From assembly GCA_018266835.1 (NCBI GenBank), contig JAFDZP010000003.1:40647-104646 (forward strand): 64,000 nt of DNA, written 5' to 3'. The DNA comes from Bacteroidota bacterium. GTDB taxonomy: Bacteria > Bacteroidota > Ignavibacteria > Tepidaquicellales > Tepidaquicellaceae. The translations under genes were made by a program, and so were the position numbers. Position 1 is the stretch's first letter; each line of letters begins with the position of its first letter. The notes beneath the pieces were generated by a model, which was given only the letters and a program-made list of their open reading frames with translations, did no database searches and was not told where the DNA came from. Positions 51,868 to 61,373 of the stretch are shown here, piece after piece.

Positions 51868-53085
51868 CTATGCGAATTTAAGTGATTTGATAGGACTGAT
51901 TTTAGAAGCGAAGTATGCAGGAATTGTTGTTGCAAGGAAGCACAGTGCAAAACTTATCAACGATACAATTACAATATATTCCGGCTGCAATAAAATCGGA
52001 ACATTCTTCATATAATAGAATTCAGGAAGCGCAAAGAATTTGAATTTCAATTCGAGAAAGCAAAGCCCTATACCAATAATATTACCGAGTATTATTCCCA
52101 CAAAGCCGATTATCAGTCCGTCAAAGATAAAAATTTCCATTATATCTCCGTTGCTTGAACCGAGTGACTTCAATATTCCAATTGAATTTGTCTTCTCTAA
52201 TACAAGCATCAGCAAAGTCCCAACTATGTTAAATGTTGCAACTAAAATTATCATACTTAAAATTATTGGTGCCGGAGTTTTTTGAAGTTCCACCCATGTA
52301 AACAGTGTTCTGAAAATTTTGAACATAGACTTCGCACTGTAAGGATAACCAAGAAAATCATTTATCGAAGCAGAGGTTGCATCCAGATTATCTATGTTGT
52401 TCATATTCATTTCAATTCCTGAAATGTTATTACCGAACTCAAACAATTTTTGTGTTGTAGCAATATCTGTATAAATTAAAACATCATCATAATCTTTCAG
52501 TCCTGTTTCATACGTCCCGGCTACAATGAACTGTTTTATCTTGGGCGGATTTACAGGAGAAGGAACTCCCTTTAATCCGAATACAAAAACTTTCTTGCCG
52601 ACTTCAACGTTCAATTTCTTTGCAAGCTTATCACCTATAAGTAATCTTGAAAAAGTTGTATCAATCGGAGTAAGATTAAAATCTCCGCTTACAATTCTGC
52701 TTTTAGCAGTAGATATATCTGTCTTCTGGTCAACTCCTTTTAAAATAATTCCCTCAACATTATCTTTATACTTTATTAATGCCTCACGCTGGACATACGG
52801 AGAAATACCTGTTATATCTTTATACTCATTTTTTAAACGGGATATGACTGACGGGTAATCTACAATTCCCTTCTGTTCAAACGAGTTCAACTGAATATGA
52901 GATACAAGTCCCGCGACTTTATTTTTAATCTCAAGTTCAAAACCGTTCAGTACCGATGTTACTATAATAAGAGCGGCAACTCCAAGCGCGACTCCCAAAA
53001 TAGAAATATAAGTAATGAACGAAACGAACTTCGAGCCGCTTCGTGAAAATAAAAATCGTTTCGCTATGTTATATTTATAATTCAG
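51868..53085 (-). CDS. FtsX-domain ABC permease, LolC/LolE-like
   Basis: From the TTG at 52998 the protein would lack its first helix's cytoplasmic part. The frame is open for 29 further codons that encode NYKYNIAKRFLFSRSGSKFV and SFITYISIL, exactly the N-terminal region expected for LolC/E proteins. The only plausible initiator after the in-frame TAA is CTG at 53085, so I use it (405 residues). Four membrane helices flank a periplasmic MacB-core-like domain. The family extracts lipoproteins from the inner membrane with LolD, which is not in view. The start codon is inference. Confidence 0.8.
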   Translation of the reverse strand: MNYKYNIAKRFLFSRSGSKFVSFITYISILGVALGVAALIIVTSVLNGFELEIKNKVAGLVSHIQLNSFEQKGIVDYPSVISRLKNEYKDITGISPYVQREALIKYKDNVEGIILKGVDQKTDISTAKSRIVSGDFNLTPIDTTFSRLLIGDKLAKKLNVEVGKKVFVFGLKGVPSPVNPPKIKQFIVAGTYETGLKDYDDVLIYTDIATTQKLFEFGNNISGIEMNMNNIDNLDATSASINDFLGYPYSAKSMFKIFRTLFTWVELQKTPAPIILSMIILVATFNIVGTLLMLVLEKTNSIGILKSLGSSNGDIMEIFIFDGLIIGFVGIILGNIIGIGLCFLELKFKFFALPEFYYMKNVPILLQPEYIVIVSLISFALCFLATTIPAYFASKISPIKSLKFA

Positions 53086-53100
53086 TTTAGCTTAGTTGAA

Positions 53101-54190
53101 TTAACTTAACAAATATTTTTTTATGAACTCATCAATCTCACCATCCATAACTGATTGCACATCGCTTGTTTCATAACCTGTCCTGTGGTCTTTCACCATA
53201 TTGTAAGGATGAAAAACATAACTTCTTATCTGACTTCCCCACTCAATTTTTTTCTTTCCTTTTTCAATGTTATCTAATGCGGCCAACTGTTTCTCTCTTT
53301 CAATCTGATACAATCTTGATTTCAGCATCTTCATCGCAAGCAGCCTGTTGTTCATCTGAGTACGCTCTATCTGGCAGGCAACCACTACTCCTGACGGTAT
53401 GTGTGTCAGTCTCACAGCAGTTTCCACCTTATTAACGTTCTGACCTCCTGCGCCTCCTGAGCGGTATGTATCCATTTTGATATCGGCAGGATTTATTTCA
53501 ATTTCTATGGTATCATCTACAATCGGAGTTACTGCAACCGAGGCAAACGAAGTATGTCGTTTTTTATTTGCATCAAACGGAGAAATCCGCACAAGTCTGT
53601 GCACACCGCTTTCTGCTTTTAAATATCCATAAGCAAAGTCTCCTTCGACTTCAATCGTTGCGCTTTTTATTCCTGCGCCGTCGCCATCAAGCTTATCGAC
53701 AAGCTGAGATTTAAATCCCATCTTATCGCAGTAGCGGAGATACATACGCAAGAGCATATCAGCCCAGTCCTGGGATTCGGTACCGCCCGCACCTGAGTTG
53801 ATTGTAATTATTGCATCCCGTTTATCGTCAACATCGGCGAGCATGTTTTTCAGCTCAATTTCTTCCAGCATATTTTCAAACTTTGTTATCTCGGAATTTA
53901 TTTCCTCGGTAACTGAGTCATCGCCTTCTGATTCTGAAATTTCAATTAAGGTTTGTACATCGGAAAACTGAGCTTCGACTTTATTATAATCGTCCACCCA
54001 TTTTTTTAGAGATGATACTTGCTGAAGTAATTTTTGAGCGGCGTTGTTATCTTCCCAAAGGTCTCCGCTCTCGGTTTTCATTTCGAGGTCTTTTATTTGT
54101 ACTGTCTTCTCATCGACTTCAAAGAAACCTCCTTAGATGCTCTAGCTTCTCTTTGTAGTCTTTTATTCTGTATTTCTGTTGTTCAAACAT
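53101..54190 (-). CDS. prfB: Peptide chain release factor 2, with programmed +1 frameshift
   Basis: The gene starts at ATG 54190 ([20 protein letters not shown], then RFL) and meets TGA at 54119-54121 after CTT. AGGAGG (54128-54133) stands three bases before the CTT, as in the classical prfB site. A +1 shift at CTT-T continues as [20 protein letters not shown]. Parts are 54122-54190 and 53101-54120. The main frame contains [10 protein letters not shown] (GGQ loop, peptide release) and SPF (stop recognition of UGA/UAA). Total about 363 residues, normal for RF2. The frameshift gives autoregulation by RF2 level. Confidence 0.95.
54119..54133 (-). promoter_or_regulatory. Programmed frameshift site of prfB
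   Basis: On the minus strand AGGAGG-TTT-CTT-TGA: internal Shine-Dalgarno, three-base spacer, slippery CTT and in-frame TGA. Spacing is the same as in the classical E. coli site (AGGGGG-TAT-CTT-TGA). Confidence 0.93.
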
Positions 54191-54239
54191 TTTGTTTACC
54201 TGTTCTTATTTTTCTAAAACTTGTTAGTATTTTTATAAA

Positions 54240-54554
54240 TTAAATTTCTATTTCCATTTTTAATAATGCAGAGGCAAGAGTTTTGCCCTGCGCATCCAGC
54301 ATAAGCGATACTGTTCCGCCGCCGCCCAGTGTATTATGTAAAACAAAATTCAGCGCATTTATGTTCGGCATTTCGTATCGATCAACTTCACCTTTGCAGA
54401 TACCGGTGAAAAATTCTTTTACGCGCTCAGCAGTTACTTCGCGTTTAATTATTTCATAATCTTCTTTTTTGTATGCAATAAGTCCTATGTTTGCGGCGTC
54501 ACCTTTATCGCCGCTTCTTCCGTGGCAGATCTCTCTTAATTGAATTTTTTTCAT
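54240..54554 (-). CDS. AtuA C-terminal-domain-like small protein
   Basis: 104 residues. HGRSGDKGDAANIGLIAY and NFVLHNTLGGGGTVSLMLDA match the C-terminal domain found in AtuA-like proteins (acyclic terpene utilisation and relatives), here as a stand-alone gene without the large N-terminal domain. The function of this domain is not settled; it may be a subunit of an acyl-CoA-related enzyme. It starts 14 bases after the ICMT-like gene, suggesting co-transcription. Family label moderately confident. Confidence 0.65.
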   Translation of the reverse strand: MKKIQLREICHGRSGDKGDAANIGLIAYKKEDYEIIKREVTAERVKEFFTGICKGEVDRYEMPNINALNFVLHNTLGGGGTVSLMLDAQGKTLASALLKMEIEI

Positions 54555-54568
54555 TTGTAAATTATATG

Positions 54569-55078
54569 CTAAATATTTAAAACTTTATTTTCTTCTTTAA
54601 TGCGAACTGAAAGCATAAGTGCGTTCAGAATCGTAAAAATTATTCCTGTATAGTATAGATTGAAAGTTAAAGGAAGAACTGCAATTTCAAGAACAACTAC
54701 TACATAATTAGGATGCTTTAAAAATTTATAAGGTCCCTTTTTTATTAACTGTCTGTCCTTTATTCTGAAAATCTTTGTATTCCAGTATTTACCTAAAGAT
54801 GAAAGCACCCATACTCTTCCCAACTGCAAAAGTATGAAAAATACTAAAAATGAATAATTTAATATATTTAAATCTTTACCCCTATCAAAAACAATAAATT
54901 CAACGATTATTGAGATAAAAAAAAATGTGTGGAGCAAGACTATATATTTATAGTGAGAAGCTCCGTATTCAATAGCTCCGTTCGCCAAAAGCCATTTCTC
55001 ATTTTTTTTAGAAATGACAAGCTCAACCAGCCTTTGTAAGATAACTATCCCTATTACTACTATAAATAATGTAGTCAT
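54569..55078 (-). CDS. Isoprenylcysteine carboxyl methyltransferase (ICMT)-like membrane protein
   Basis: 169 residues with about four membrane helices. SLGKYWNTKIFRI and KKGPYKFLKHPNYVVVVLEI are the typical C-terminal SAM and substrate region (GPYxxxxHPNY). Such enzymes are often found beside type III polyketide synthases, though none is visible here. It leads the two-gene unit with the AtuA-C-like gene. It is distinct from the ICMT-like protein at 39334-39933. The methyl acceptor is unknown. Confidence 0.8.
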   Translation of the reverse strand: MTTLFIVVIGIVILQRLVELVISKKNEKWLLANGAIEYGASHYKYIVLLHTFFFISIIVEFIVFDRGKDLNILNYSFLVFFILLQLGRVWVLSSLGKYWNTKIFRIKDRQLIKKGPYKFLKHPNYVVVVLEIAVLPLTFNLYYTGIIFTILNALMLSVRIKEENKVLNI

Positions 55079-55232
55079 CGTTTAAAATACCCTTTATTTG
55101 GCAAGTTATTTAGTCAGAAAAAATATTGAATATATCTCAAAATAACTTACTAATACAATATTTTTACATATATTTTATAAGTTATCATATTTAATTTTGA
55201 TTAATGAATTTTTATAATATTAAAAGACAATA

Positions 55233-56702
55233 ATGAAGAAAATTTTAGTCGTCATTCTATATCTTAGTCTGTATTGTTCAAGTCTGCATTCGCAATGGGT
55301 AACACAAACCGTTCCTGACAGCGCTTCTATTTTAAATTCAATAAATTTTATTAATACTAACAACGGTGTCTCTACAGGCTGGGATTTTGGGGCAACCAAT
55401 ATTACTTCCGGCAGAGCATTGTACACAACTAATGCAGGGGCGAACTGGATTTCAGGCACTGTGCCTTACACATGCCGCATTATTGCTTCAGTAAAATACA
55501 TAACTCCTCAAATACTTTATGGTACCGGAGCTTTGAACCTCTCTATTGATAAACATAAATCCGGTGATTATGATTTTATGGGACGGCTTAAACCTTCGGT
55601 GAGCAAGAATATTTCTTATGCAGGTAATAATGCAAAAGGTGCATTTTTCAAATCTACAAATGGCGGACTAAACTGGTTACAATACGGAACAGTACCAGCT
55701 GACTGCAGTTACTTTACTTACATGGATTTTATCAATGAAAATACGGGTGTAGTATTAGCTGATGTTGGTCCAAACGGAACTAACTTCATGAATATTCTTA
55801 GAACCACAAACGGTGGTTTAACATGGAGTCCAACACTGACTGAAAATTTTAACGGACAGATAGTATTTATTAAATATGCTTCAGATAATGTAATTTTTGC
55901 CGGCGGTTTTTATAATATAGATACAGTTATACATAATGTTATTTTTAAAAGCACTAATGGAGGAACGAACTGGACTACACAATTAAGAGATACAGTATAT
56001 TCAAATGCTGTTCATTTTATAAATAGTCAGACCGGATTTACCGCAGGGGGCGAATCTGAAGGTCCCAGTACAAATTCCACCAGCGGACATGTGTATAAAA
56101 CAACTGACCAGGGTATCAGCTGGAATAAAGTTCTCGCAGCTGATACTATAGCGTTTCAGGGAATTAATTTCTTTGGAGAAACAGGAGTTGGAATTGCCTT
56201 TGGAAATAAAAATTTTAATGGTAGTTCATATATTCCCTATGCTTTCAGAACTTCGAATTTCGGACTTACGTGGAGTGTTCAACGGTTATCAGAAAATGAT
56301 GACCCGTTAGTTATAAACAGTTTCATGCTGGATAAATATAATTATTATATCTCCGGAATAGGAGCAAATTCAGGTGCAATTCTGCATACAACAAATGGAG
56401 GAAGTGTGGGTGTTACAGCTATTACAGGATTTACCCCGGATAAATTTTCATTGGAACAAAATTATCCGAATCCATTCAATCCAACTACAACTATTAAATT
56501 TAATGTACAAACAAAAAGTAATATTTTTTTGAAAGTATATGATATTAACGGAAAAGAATTAACAACACTTCTTAACGATGTTAAAACGGAAGGAAGCTAC
56601 GAAGTTAACTTCGATGCATCAGCTTACCCAAGTGGAATATATTACTATCGGTTAATTTCAGATAGTTATTCTGAAACACGTAAAATGATACTCATCAAAT
56701 AA
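55233..56702 (+). CDS. Secreted YCF48/BNR-like propeller protein with T9SS sorting domain (tandem copy 1)
   Basis: 489 residues with a signal peptide (MKKILVVILYLSLYCSSLHS). Repeated blades of the kind KSTNGGLNWLQYG, RTTNGGLTWSPTL, KSTNGGTNWTTQL and KTTDQGISWNKVL form a YCF48-like propeller. The end is a T9SS type A sorting domain (LEQNYPNPFNPTTTIKFN ... ETRKMILIK). It should reach the surface through the SprA system. The neighbouring gene at 56878 is a clear paralogue. Activity unknown; probably binding or adhesion. Confidence 0.85.
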   Translation: MKKILVVILYLSLYCSSLHSQWVTQTVPDSASILNSINFINTNNGVSTGWDFGATNITSGRALYTTNAGANWISGTVPYTCRIIASVKYITPQILYGTGALNLSIDKHKSGDYDFMGRLKPSVSKNISYAGNNAKGAFFKSTNGGLNWLQYGTVPADCSYFTYMDFINENTGVVLADVGPNGTNFMNILRTTNGGLTWSPTLTENFNGQIVFIKYASDNVIFAGGFYNIDTVIHNVIFKSTNGGTNWTTQLRDTVYSNAVHFINSQTGFTAGGESEGPSTNSTSGHVYKTTDQGISWNKVLAADTIAFQGINFFGETGVGIAFGNKNFNGSSYIPYAFRTSNFGLTWSVQRLSENDDPLVINSFMLDKYNYYISGIGANSGAILHTTNGGSVGVTAITGFTPDKFSLEQNYPNPFNPTTTIKFNVQTKSNIFLKVYDINGKELTTLLNDVKTEGSYEVNFDASAYPSGIYYYRLISDSYSETRKMILIK

Positions 56703-56877
56703 TCTCATATTGCCCTGTTCATATTTTTTATGGACAGGGTTAATTTTCTCTGTAACAAATTCACGCCAAATCAGTATAACATATTTAGTTACACTCATTT
56801 CTCGCAAAACACACTTGTATTTTTCTCGCAAAAACACTTATTCAATACTAGTTTTTTAAATTAATCAATTTATAACC

Positions 56878-58344
56878 ATGAAAATTTTTACAATCAGTAT
56901 ATTGCTATGCCTTTTTGCGACAATAAATTTATCAGCTCAATGGGTGCGGCAGACAACTCCGGGCACTGTGTTCTTCTTTAACTCAATTAATTTTGCAAAT
57001 AGCAATAACGGAGTTATATCAGGCTGGGGTATTGATGCATCACACCCTGAAACAACCTCCAGAGCTTATTATACTACAAATGGAGGATTAACCTGGATTA
57101 CCTCTTCAGTACCGGATTCATCCCGAGCAATTGTTTCAACGGAATATATTTCTTCACAGATTATTTATGCAACCGGCGCATTAAATGTATTCAATGAAAA
57201 TTTCTCACTTAACAATTCCAAAAATGATTTTTCCAAATTTAAAAGAAACGGATTGCCTAACGGGAATAATCATGACGGAATAGATTTTTCCCTGGGAGCT
57301 TTTTTTAAATCTACTAACGGCGGTATATCATGGGTAAAATACGGCACTATGCCTCCTGATTGTTACTACGTTACTTACTGTGATTTCATTAATGCAAATA
57401 CAGGAATGGCTATAGGAAGCATAATGGATACCAATACAACTATTCAGACAAAAATACTTAAGACTACAAACGGCGGATTAACCTGGTTTAAAACAATGAA
57501 TGACCTGATAGAACGAGATTTAAGTTCAATTAATTTTGTAAACGAAAATCTTGCTTTTGCTACAGGGTTTGAATTCAACGGAACCCGGGAAATGAGCTCC
57601 ATACTTAGAACAACTAACGGCGGTGTAAACTGGACAAGTATAACCCGCGATACACTTAAATTCACTCAAGTACATTTTATAAACAATAATACAGGCTATA
57701 TATCAGGATCAAATCTGACAGGCGCAGTAATTTTAAAGACAACTGACCGGGGGAACAGCTGGAATACTATTTATACACGCGACTCTTTGATATTGGAAGG
57801 AATTAATTTTTACGGTGAAAGCGGAGTGGGAATCGCATTCGGTGAAAAATATTATACAGGAGATAATTATGTTCCCGCTGTATTGAGAACTGTAAATTTT
57901 GGTGAAACATGGTCTTTACAAACAATAACAGAAAGCGCTCCTAATGTAAATGTTACATCGAGCTCAATGATAGACAGATATCATAATTACATCGCCGGCG
58001 GGACATTTCAGGAAGGAAGGATTTATCATACACTAAATGGAGGCAGCACTTCAGTAGATAACAATTATAAAACATCTCCTGCTAATTATTCTTTAAGTCA
58101 AAATTTTCCAAATCCGTTCAATCCGGTTACATCAATAAAATTTAACATTCCAATAACCGGACAGACCAGTTTAAAAGTTTACAATAGCGTAGGCAAAGAA
58201 ATAATTGAACTGATTAATGAAGTAAAGACAAGCGGAACTTACGATATAGAATTTAACGCAGCTGAGCTTCCAAGCGGTGTATATTACTACAGATTAATTT
58301 CCGGAGATTACGCTGAAACAAAAAAAATGATTCTTATAAAATAA
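56878..58344 (+). CDS. Secreted YCF48/BNR-like propeller protein with T9SS sorting domain (tandem copy 2)
   Basis: 488 residues, colinear with the preceding gene (WVRQTTPGTVFFFNSINFAN against WVTQTVPDSASILNSINFIN; the same blade order and LSQNFPNPFNPVTSIKFN ending). Signal peptide MKIFTISILLCLFATINLSA. The two genes are a tandem duplication separated by 175 bases. Note the sorting motif variant NFPNPFNP. Exported and sorted by T9SS; function unknown. Confidence 0.85.
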   Translation: MKIFTISILLCLFATINLSAQWVRQTTPGTVFFFNSINFANSNNGVISGWGIDASHPETTSRAYYTTNGGLTWITSSVPDSSRAIVSTEYISSQIIYATGALNVFNENFSLNNSKNDFSKFKRNGLPNGNNHDGIDFSLGAFFKSTNGGISWVKYGTMPPDCYYVTYCDFINANTGMAIGSIMDTNTTIQTKILKTTNGGLTWFKTMNDLIERDLSSINFVNENLAFATGFEFNGTREMSSILRTTNGGVNWTSITRDTLKFTQVHFINNNTGYISGSNLTGAVILKTTDRGNSWNTIYTRDSLILEGINFYGESGVGIAFGEKYYTGDNYVPAVLRTVNFGETWSLQTITESAPNVNVTSSSMIDRYHNYIAGGTFQEGRIYHTLNGGSTSVDNNYKTSPANYSLSQNFPNPFNPVTSIKFNIPITGQTSLKVYNSVGKEIIELINEVKTSGTYDIEFNAAELPSGVYYYRLISGDYAETKKMILIK

Positions 58345-58388
58345 CTTTAAGATTTTAATTGAACGTAACCCAAATTATAATTTAAGCT

Positions 58389-58595
58389 ATGAAATTTTTT
58401 ACAGCAAGTATAACAGAGCGTTTACTGGCATCATTAAACTTATCCGATAATAGTAAACTTCAAAATGAGCAGGAAAAAATATACAACAAAATTATACAAA
58501 ATAATTTTAAGAGCGCAAAAATAACCGGTTCTAATATAAAGATTAATTCAAAGCAGTCTGAGTTTTTCCATGAATTACATTCAGTTGAACTATAA
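58389..58595 (+). CDS. Small hypothetical protein
   Basis: 68 residues, Asn/Lys/Ser-rich (MKFFTASITERLLASLNLSD ...), no signal peptide. It follows the T9SS propeller gene by 44 bases and overlaps the next tiny ORF only if that one starts early. Coding status is plausible because of the start context, but I recognise nothing. Confidence 0.4.
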   Translation: MKFFTASITERLLASLNLSDNSKLQNEQEKIYNKIIQNNFKSAKITGSNIKINSKQSEFFHELHSVEL

Positions 58596-58614
58596 AATAA
58601 ATCTAAGCCAAAAA

Positions 58615-58818
58615 ATGAAAATAATTATATTAATTGCACTTTTATTCATCTGCGGAATATTCATTGGGTTTAATCATTCAACATCTGATAATAATACATC
58701 AATTAATGATTCTAAAAGAAAAAAATTCGATGAGTACTTTACAAAATATAATCCCGAGTTCGTTAGTAAAGGGCTGATGAAGTCTTCTTTTAAGCATGAA
58801 TTAATTTTCAGTCATTAA
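58615..58818 (+). CDS. Small membrane-anchored hypothetical protein
   Basis: 67 residues from ATG 58615: a single membrane helix (MKIIILIALLFICGIFIGF) and a polar tail (KRKKFDEYFTKYNPEFVSKG). I prefer this ATG to the earlier in-frame one at 58570 because the hydrophobic segment starts with it and it avoids overlap with the gene before. A terminator follows at 58833. Function unknown. Confidence 0.45.
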   Translation: MKIIILIALLFICGIFIGFNHSTSDNNTSINDSKRKKFDEYFTKYNPEFVSKGLMKSSFKHELIFSH

Positions 58819-58832
58819 AAAGAAGGCGTAAA

Positions 58833-58869
58833 AAAACCTGCCTCGTTTTCACAAGGCAGGTTTTATTTT
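58833..58869. terminator. Terminator between convergent units
   Basis: Aaaacctgcc / ggcaggtttt (58833-58842 with 58855-58864), with A-run before and T-run after, so it works in both directions for the tiny ORF and the TPR gene. Confidence 0.88.
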
Positions 58870-58888
58870 AAAAATTATTTCTATTAAT

Positions 58889-60367
58889 TTATTTTGAAGG
58901 TGGAGGAGTTCCCTGTAATGCATTCAAAAATGATTTTGCATCTGCATTGTCGGGCTCCATTTCAAGAACTTTATTGAAATTCTTAATTGCTTCTTCCTTA
59001 TACTTTGCTTCATCTGCAGTGTTATTTGCTGTTATAGCAGCTTTCCTTTTATCATAATTTATTATACCAATATAAAAGTAACCTAAAGAATACGTAGGAT
59101 CTTTTTGTAATAAAAGATTAAATGTTGCCAAAGCATCATCAAGTTTTCCATCCTGATATTGCGCTACACCTTTTGCAAAGTAAACCGTTACATTCTTTGT
59201 ATCCATTCCGATAGCTTTATCAAAACTAGCAATAGCATCTGAATAATTTTTCTGTGCTAAATAAATTTTTCCTTTTTCAAAATATACTCTGTCTTCATCG
59301 GGATCAAGCTTTGCAGCTTTGTCAAAAATTGTAAATGCTTTTGCAGTATCGCCTAATGCTAAATTTGTTCTGGCAATATTTATAAAATCTTCGGTTTCAA
59401 GAAAATCATCCGGCACTTTTGTATAAAATGTTAAAGCATTTGCGTAATCTTTTTTCTCGAACTGAATAGTTGCCTTAATTCTGTTAGCGCCTTCATCATT
59501 CGGATCTGATTTTAATACTTCATCAATCAATGCATCTGCCTGATCTTTTTCGCCAAGGTAATATAAAATTTTTGCTTTGTAAGATTTTCCATCTATTGAA
59601 GAGGGTCTTAAAGCTAAATATTTATCAATATTTTCTAAAGCTGTTTTATAATTTTCATTGAAGTACAGCAATCTTGCTGCTTCATAGTATGCATCTGCAA
59701 AGTTAGCATCTAATTGCTCTGCTGCAATATACTGATTTAAAGCTTCTGTATATTTTTTTTGTTTATAATAAACTCTGCCGAGGCCGTATGTAGCTGTTGC
59801 ATTCTTTGGATTAAGACCTAACGCTTTTTTATAGTTATCTAAAGCAGGACCGTATGCTCTTCTGTAATAATAAGCATCGCCTAAACCTGCATACACATCT
59901 GCATTTTCTTTGCTGATAGTTGTTGCAAGAGTTAAAACTCTGATTGCATCATCAACTTTTCCTGCAAGTGAATAATTGTTTGCCTGTGAAATTAACACTG
60001 TTATATTTTCAGCGTCAAGCTTTGCAGCTTTTTTATAATATGTATCTGCTTTGTCGTACTGTTTTTTTGAACTGTATAAATCACCCATTGTTTTTAATGC
60101 CATCACGCCTTCATCATCTTTTGCAAGTGCTTTATTAAGATAAGTTTCAGCATCTTTAATGTTTCCTGTTTTATACAGCGCAAGACCGTAAAGATAGTTG
60201 GCATCGTATCCGTTATCTGACTTTACAACATCCTTAAGTGCATTCACAGCGCCTACGTAGTCACCTTTTTTAATAAAGCCTTCGGCTTTATCAACCTGAG
60301 CAAATATACCCGAAGCAAAAACCATAAAAGCAAAAACAAACAGTGTTAGAATTTTAATGTTTTTCAT
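58889..60367 (-). CDS. Exported TPR protein
   Basis: 492 residues, signal peptide (ILTLFVFAFMVFASGIFAQ) and about 12 tetratricopeptide repeats from residue 27 to 485 (for example YKKAAKLDAENITVLISQA, YGPALDNYKKALGLNPKNAT, YKEEAIKNFNKVLEMEPDN). It should be a periplasmic protein-interaction scaffold. It is the last gene of an envelope operon after a PstS-like lipoprotein (20 bases) and the TonB genes, so it may organise the TonB machinery. That role is inference. Confidence 0.85.
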   Translation of the reverse strand: MKNIKILTLFVFAFMVFASGIFAQVDKAEGFIKKGDYVGAVNALKDVVKSDNGYDANYLYGLALYKTGNIKDAETYLNKALAKDDEGVMALKTMGDLYSSKKQYDKADTYYKKAAKLDAENITVLISQANNYSLAGKVDDAIRVLTLATTISKENADVYAGLGDAYYYRRAYGPALDNYKKALGLNPKNATATYGLGRVYYKQKKYTEALNQYIAAEQLDANFADAYYEAARLLYFNENYKTALENIDKYLALRPSSIDGKSYKAKILYYLGEKDQADALIDEVLKSDPNDEGANRIKATIQFEKKDYANALTFYTKVPDDFLETEDFINIARTNLALGDTAKAFTIFDKAAKLDPDEDRVYFEKGKIYLAQKNYSDAIASFDKAIGMDTKNVTVYFAKGVAQYQDGKLDDALATFNLLLQKDPTYSLGYFYIGIINYDKRKAAITANNTADEAKYKEEAIKNFNKVLEMEPDNADAKSFLNALQGTPPPSK

Positions 60368-60387
60368 ATATAAATAATAAGTGTTAA

Positions 60388-61359
60388 TTAGTTTAATTGT
60401 ATAGTTTGCACCGGCTGACTAACAGGTACTAATCCGTTTTTCAATACAACCTTCTGTCCATCCGGCTTCAAAAGATAATTTAGGAAACCTGTTGTAAGCC
60501 CGATTCCCAAATCACCCGTCATAAGATAAACATATCTTCTGTAGGGATAATTTCCATTTGCAAGATATCCCTGGTGGAACTGAACAAAATCTTTTTGAAA
60601 ACCTGTAGCAGTTATCTGAGATACTCTTAGTGCCTTAACTGTTGCATCAAGCGAATCCTGATTTCCCTCAGAGAGCCATGCCATATTTACTATTCCTATT
60701 GCGTTAACATTTTCTCTTACCATCTGAAGCATCTGTGTGCTTGTAGAGCATACTGCAGCAGAGCTTGAGTAATCCATTCTTTTCATCACAGAGTCTTTAA
60801 CAAAATTATAAACTGCAGAGTTCTGTCTCTGTATAAAAAGTTTTATGTTCCCCTTTGAACCGCTGAAATACGATTTTGTTTCACTATTCTGTTCCTCGTT
60901 CTGAGATTTTATATCTGTCCAGTTTTTATATTCACCGGTAAAAATATTTTTCAGATCATCTGATGTAACTCTGAGAACAGGGTTCTTTGGATTTACAATG
61001 AAGGCAATTCCGTCAATTGCAAATTCAAACTTTTTAAATTCAAGTTTGTTATCTGCAATGATTTTTTTCTCTTCACCTGTAAAGTCGCGCGTTACAACAA
61101 TTGTTTTTGTTTTACCGTTTATTAAATCGGCAATACAATTTGTGGTTGGAAGTGTTGTTAAAAATAATTTTGCTTCCGGGTTAAGTCTTTCAAACTCGTC
61201 CTTTTGCTTTTTCATCAAAGGTTCAACAGTTTCGTCAACATCAACATCTAAGTTGCCTGTAATTGCCTTCGATTTTATTTTATCAAAATCACATCCGGAG
61301 TAGAGGGAAAAACTTAAGAAGAGTGTAAATATAAGGGTGTGTAAAAAGATTTTTGTCAT
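60388..61359 (-). CDS. PstS-like substrate-binding lipoprotein
   Basis: 323 residues. A lipoprotein signal with Cys23 (FLSFSLYSGCDFDKIK) is followed by a two-lobed binding-protein fold of the PstS type (GNLDVDVDETVEPLM, VVTRDFTGEEKKII, DDLKNIFTGEYKNWTDI, IGIVNMAWLSEG). Unlike PstS in ABC systems it is not next to pstCAB but between a TonB operon and a TPR protein, as in Bacteroidetes 'PstS-like in TonB loci'. Ligand may be phosphate or another anion; the anion-binding residues cannot be assigned with confidence. Confidence 0.78.
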   Translation of the reverse strand: MTKIFLHTLIFTLFLSFSLYSGCDFDKIKSKAITGNLDVDVDETVEPLMKKQKDEFERLNPEAKLFLTTLPTTNCIADLINGKTKTIVVTRDFTGEEKKIIADNKLEFKKFEFAIDGIAFIVNPKNPVLRVTSDDLKNIFTGEYKNWTDIKSQNEEQNSETKSYFSGSKGNIKLFIQRQNSAVYNFVKDSVMKRMDYSSSAAVCSTSTQMLQMVRENVNAIGIVNMAWLSEGNQDSLDATVKALRVSQITATGFQKDFVQFHQGYLANGNYPYRRYVYLMTGDLGIGLTTGFLNYLLKPDGQKVVLKNGLVPVSQPVQTIQLN

Positions 61360-61373
61360 GATTCATTTCCTTC

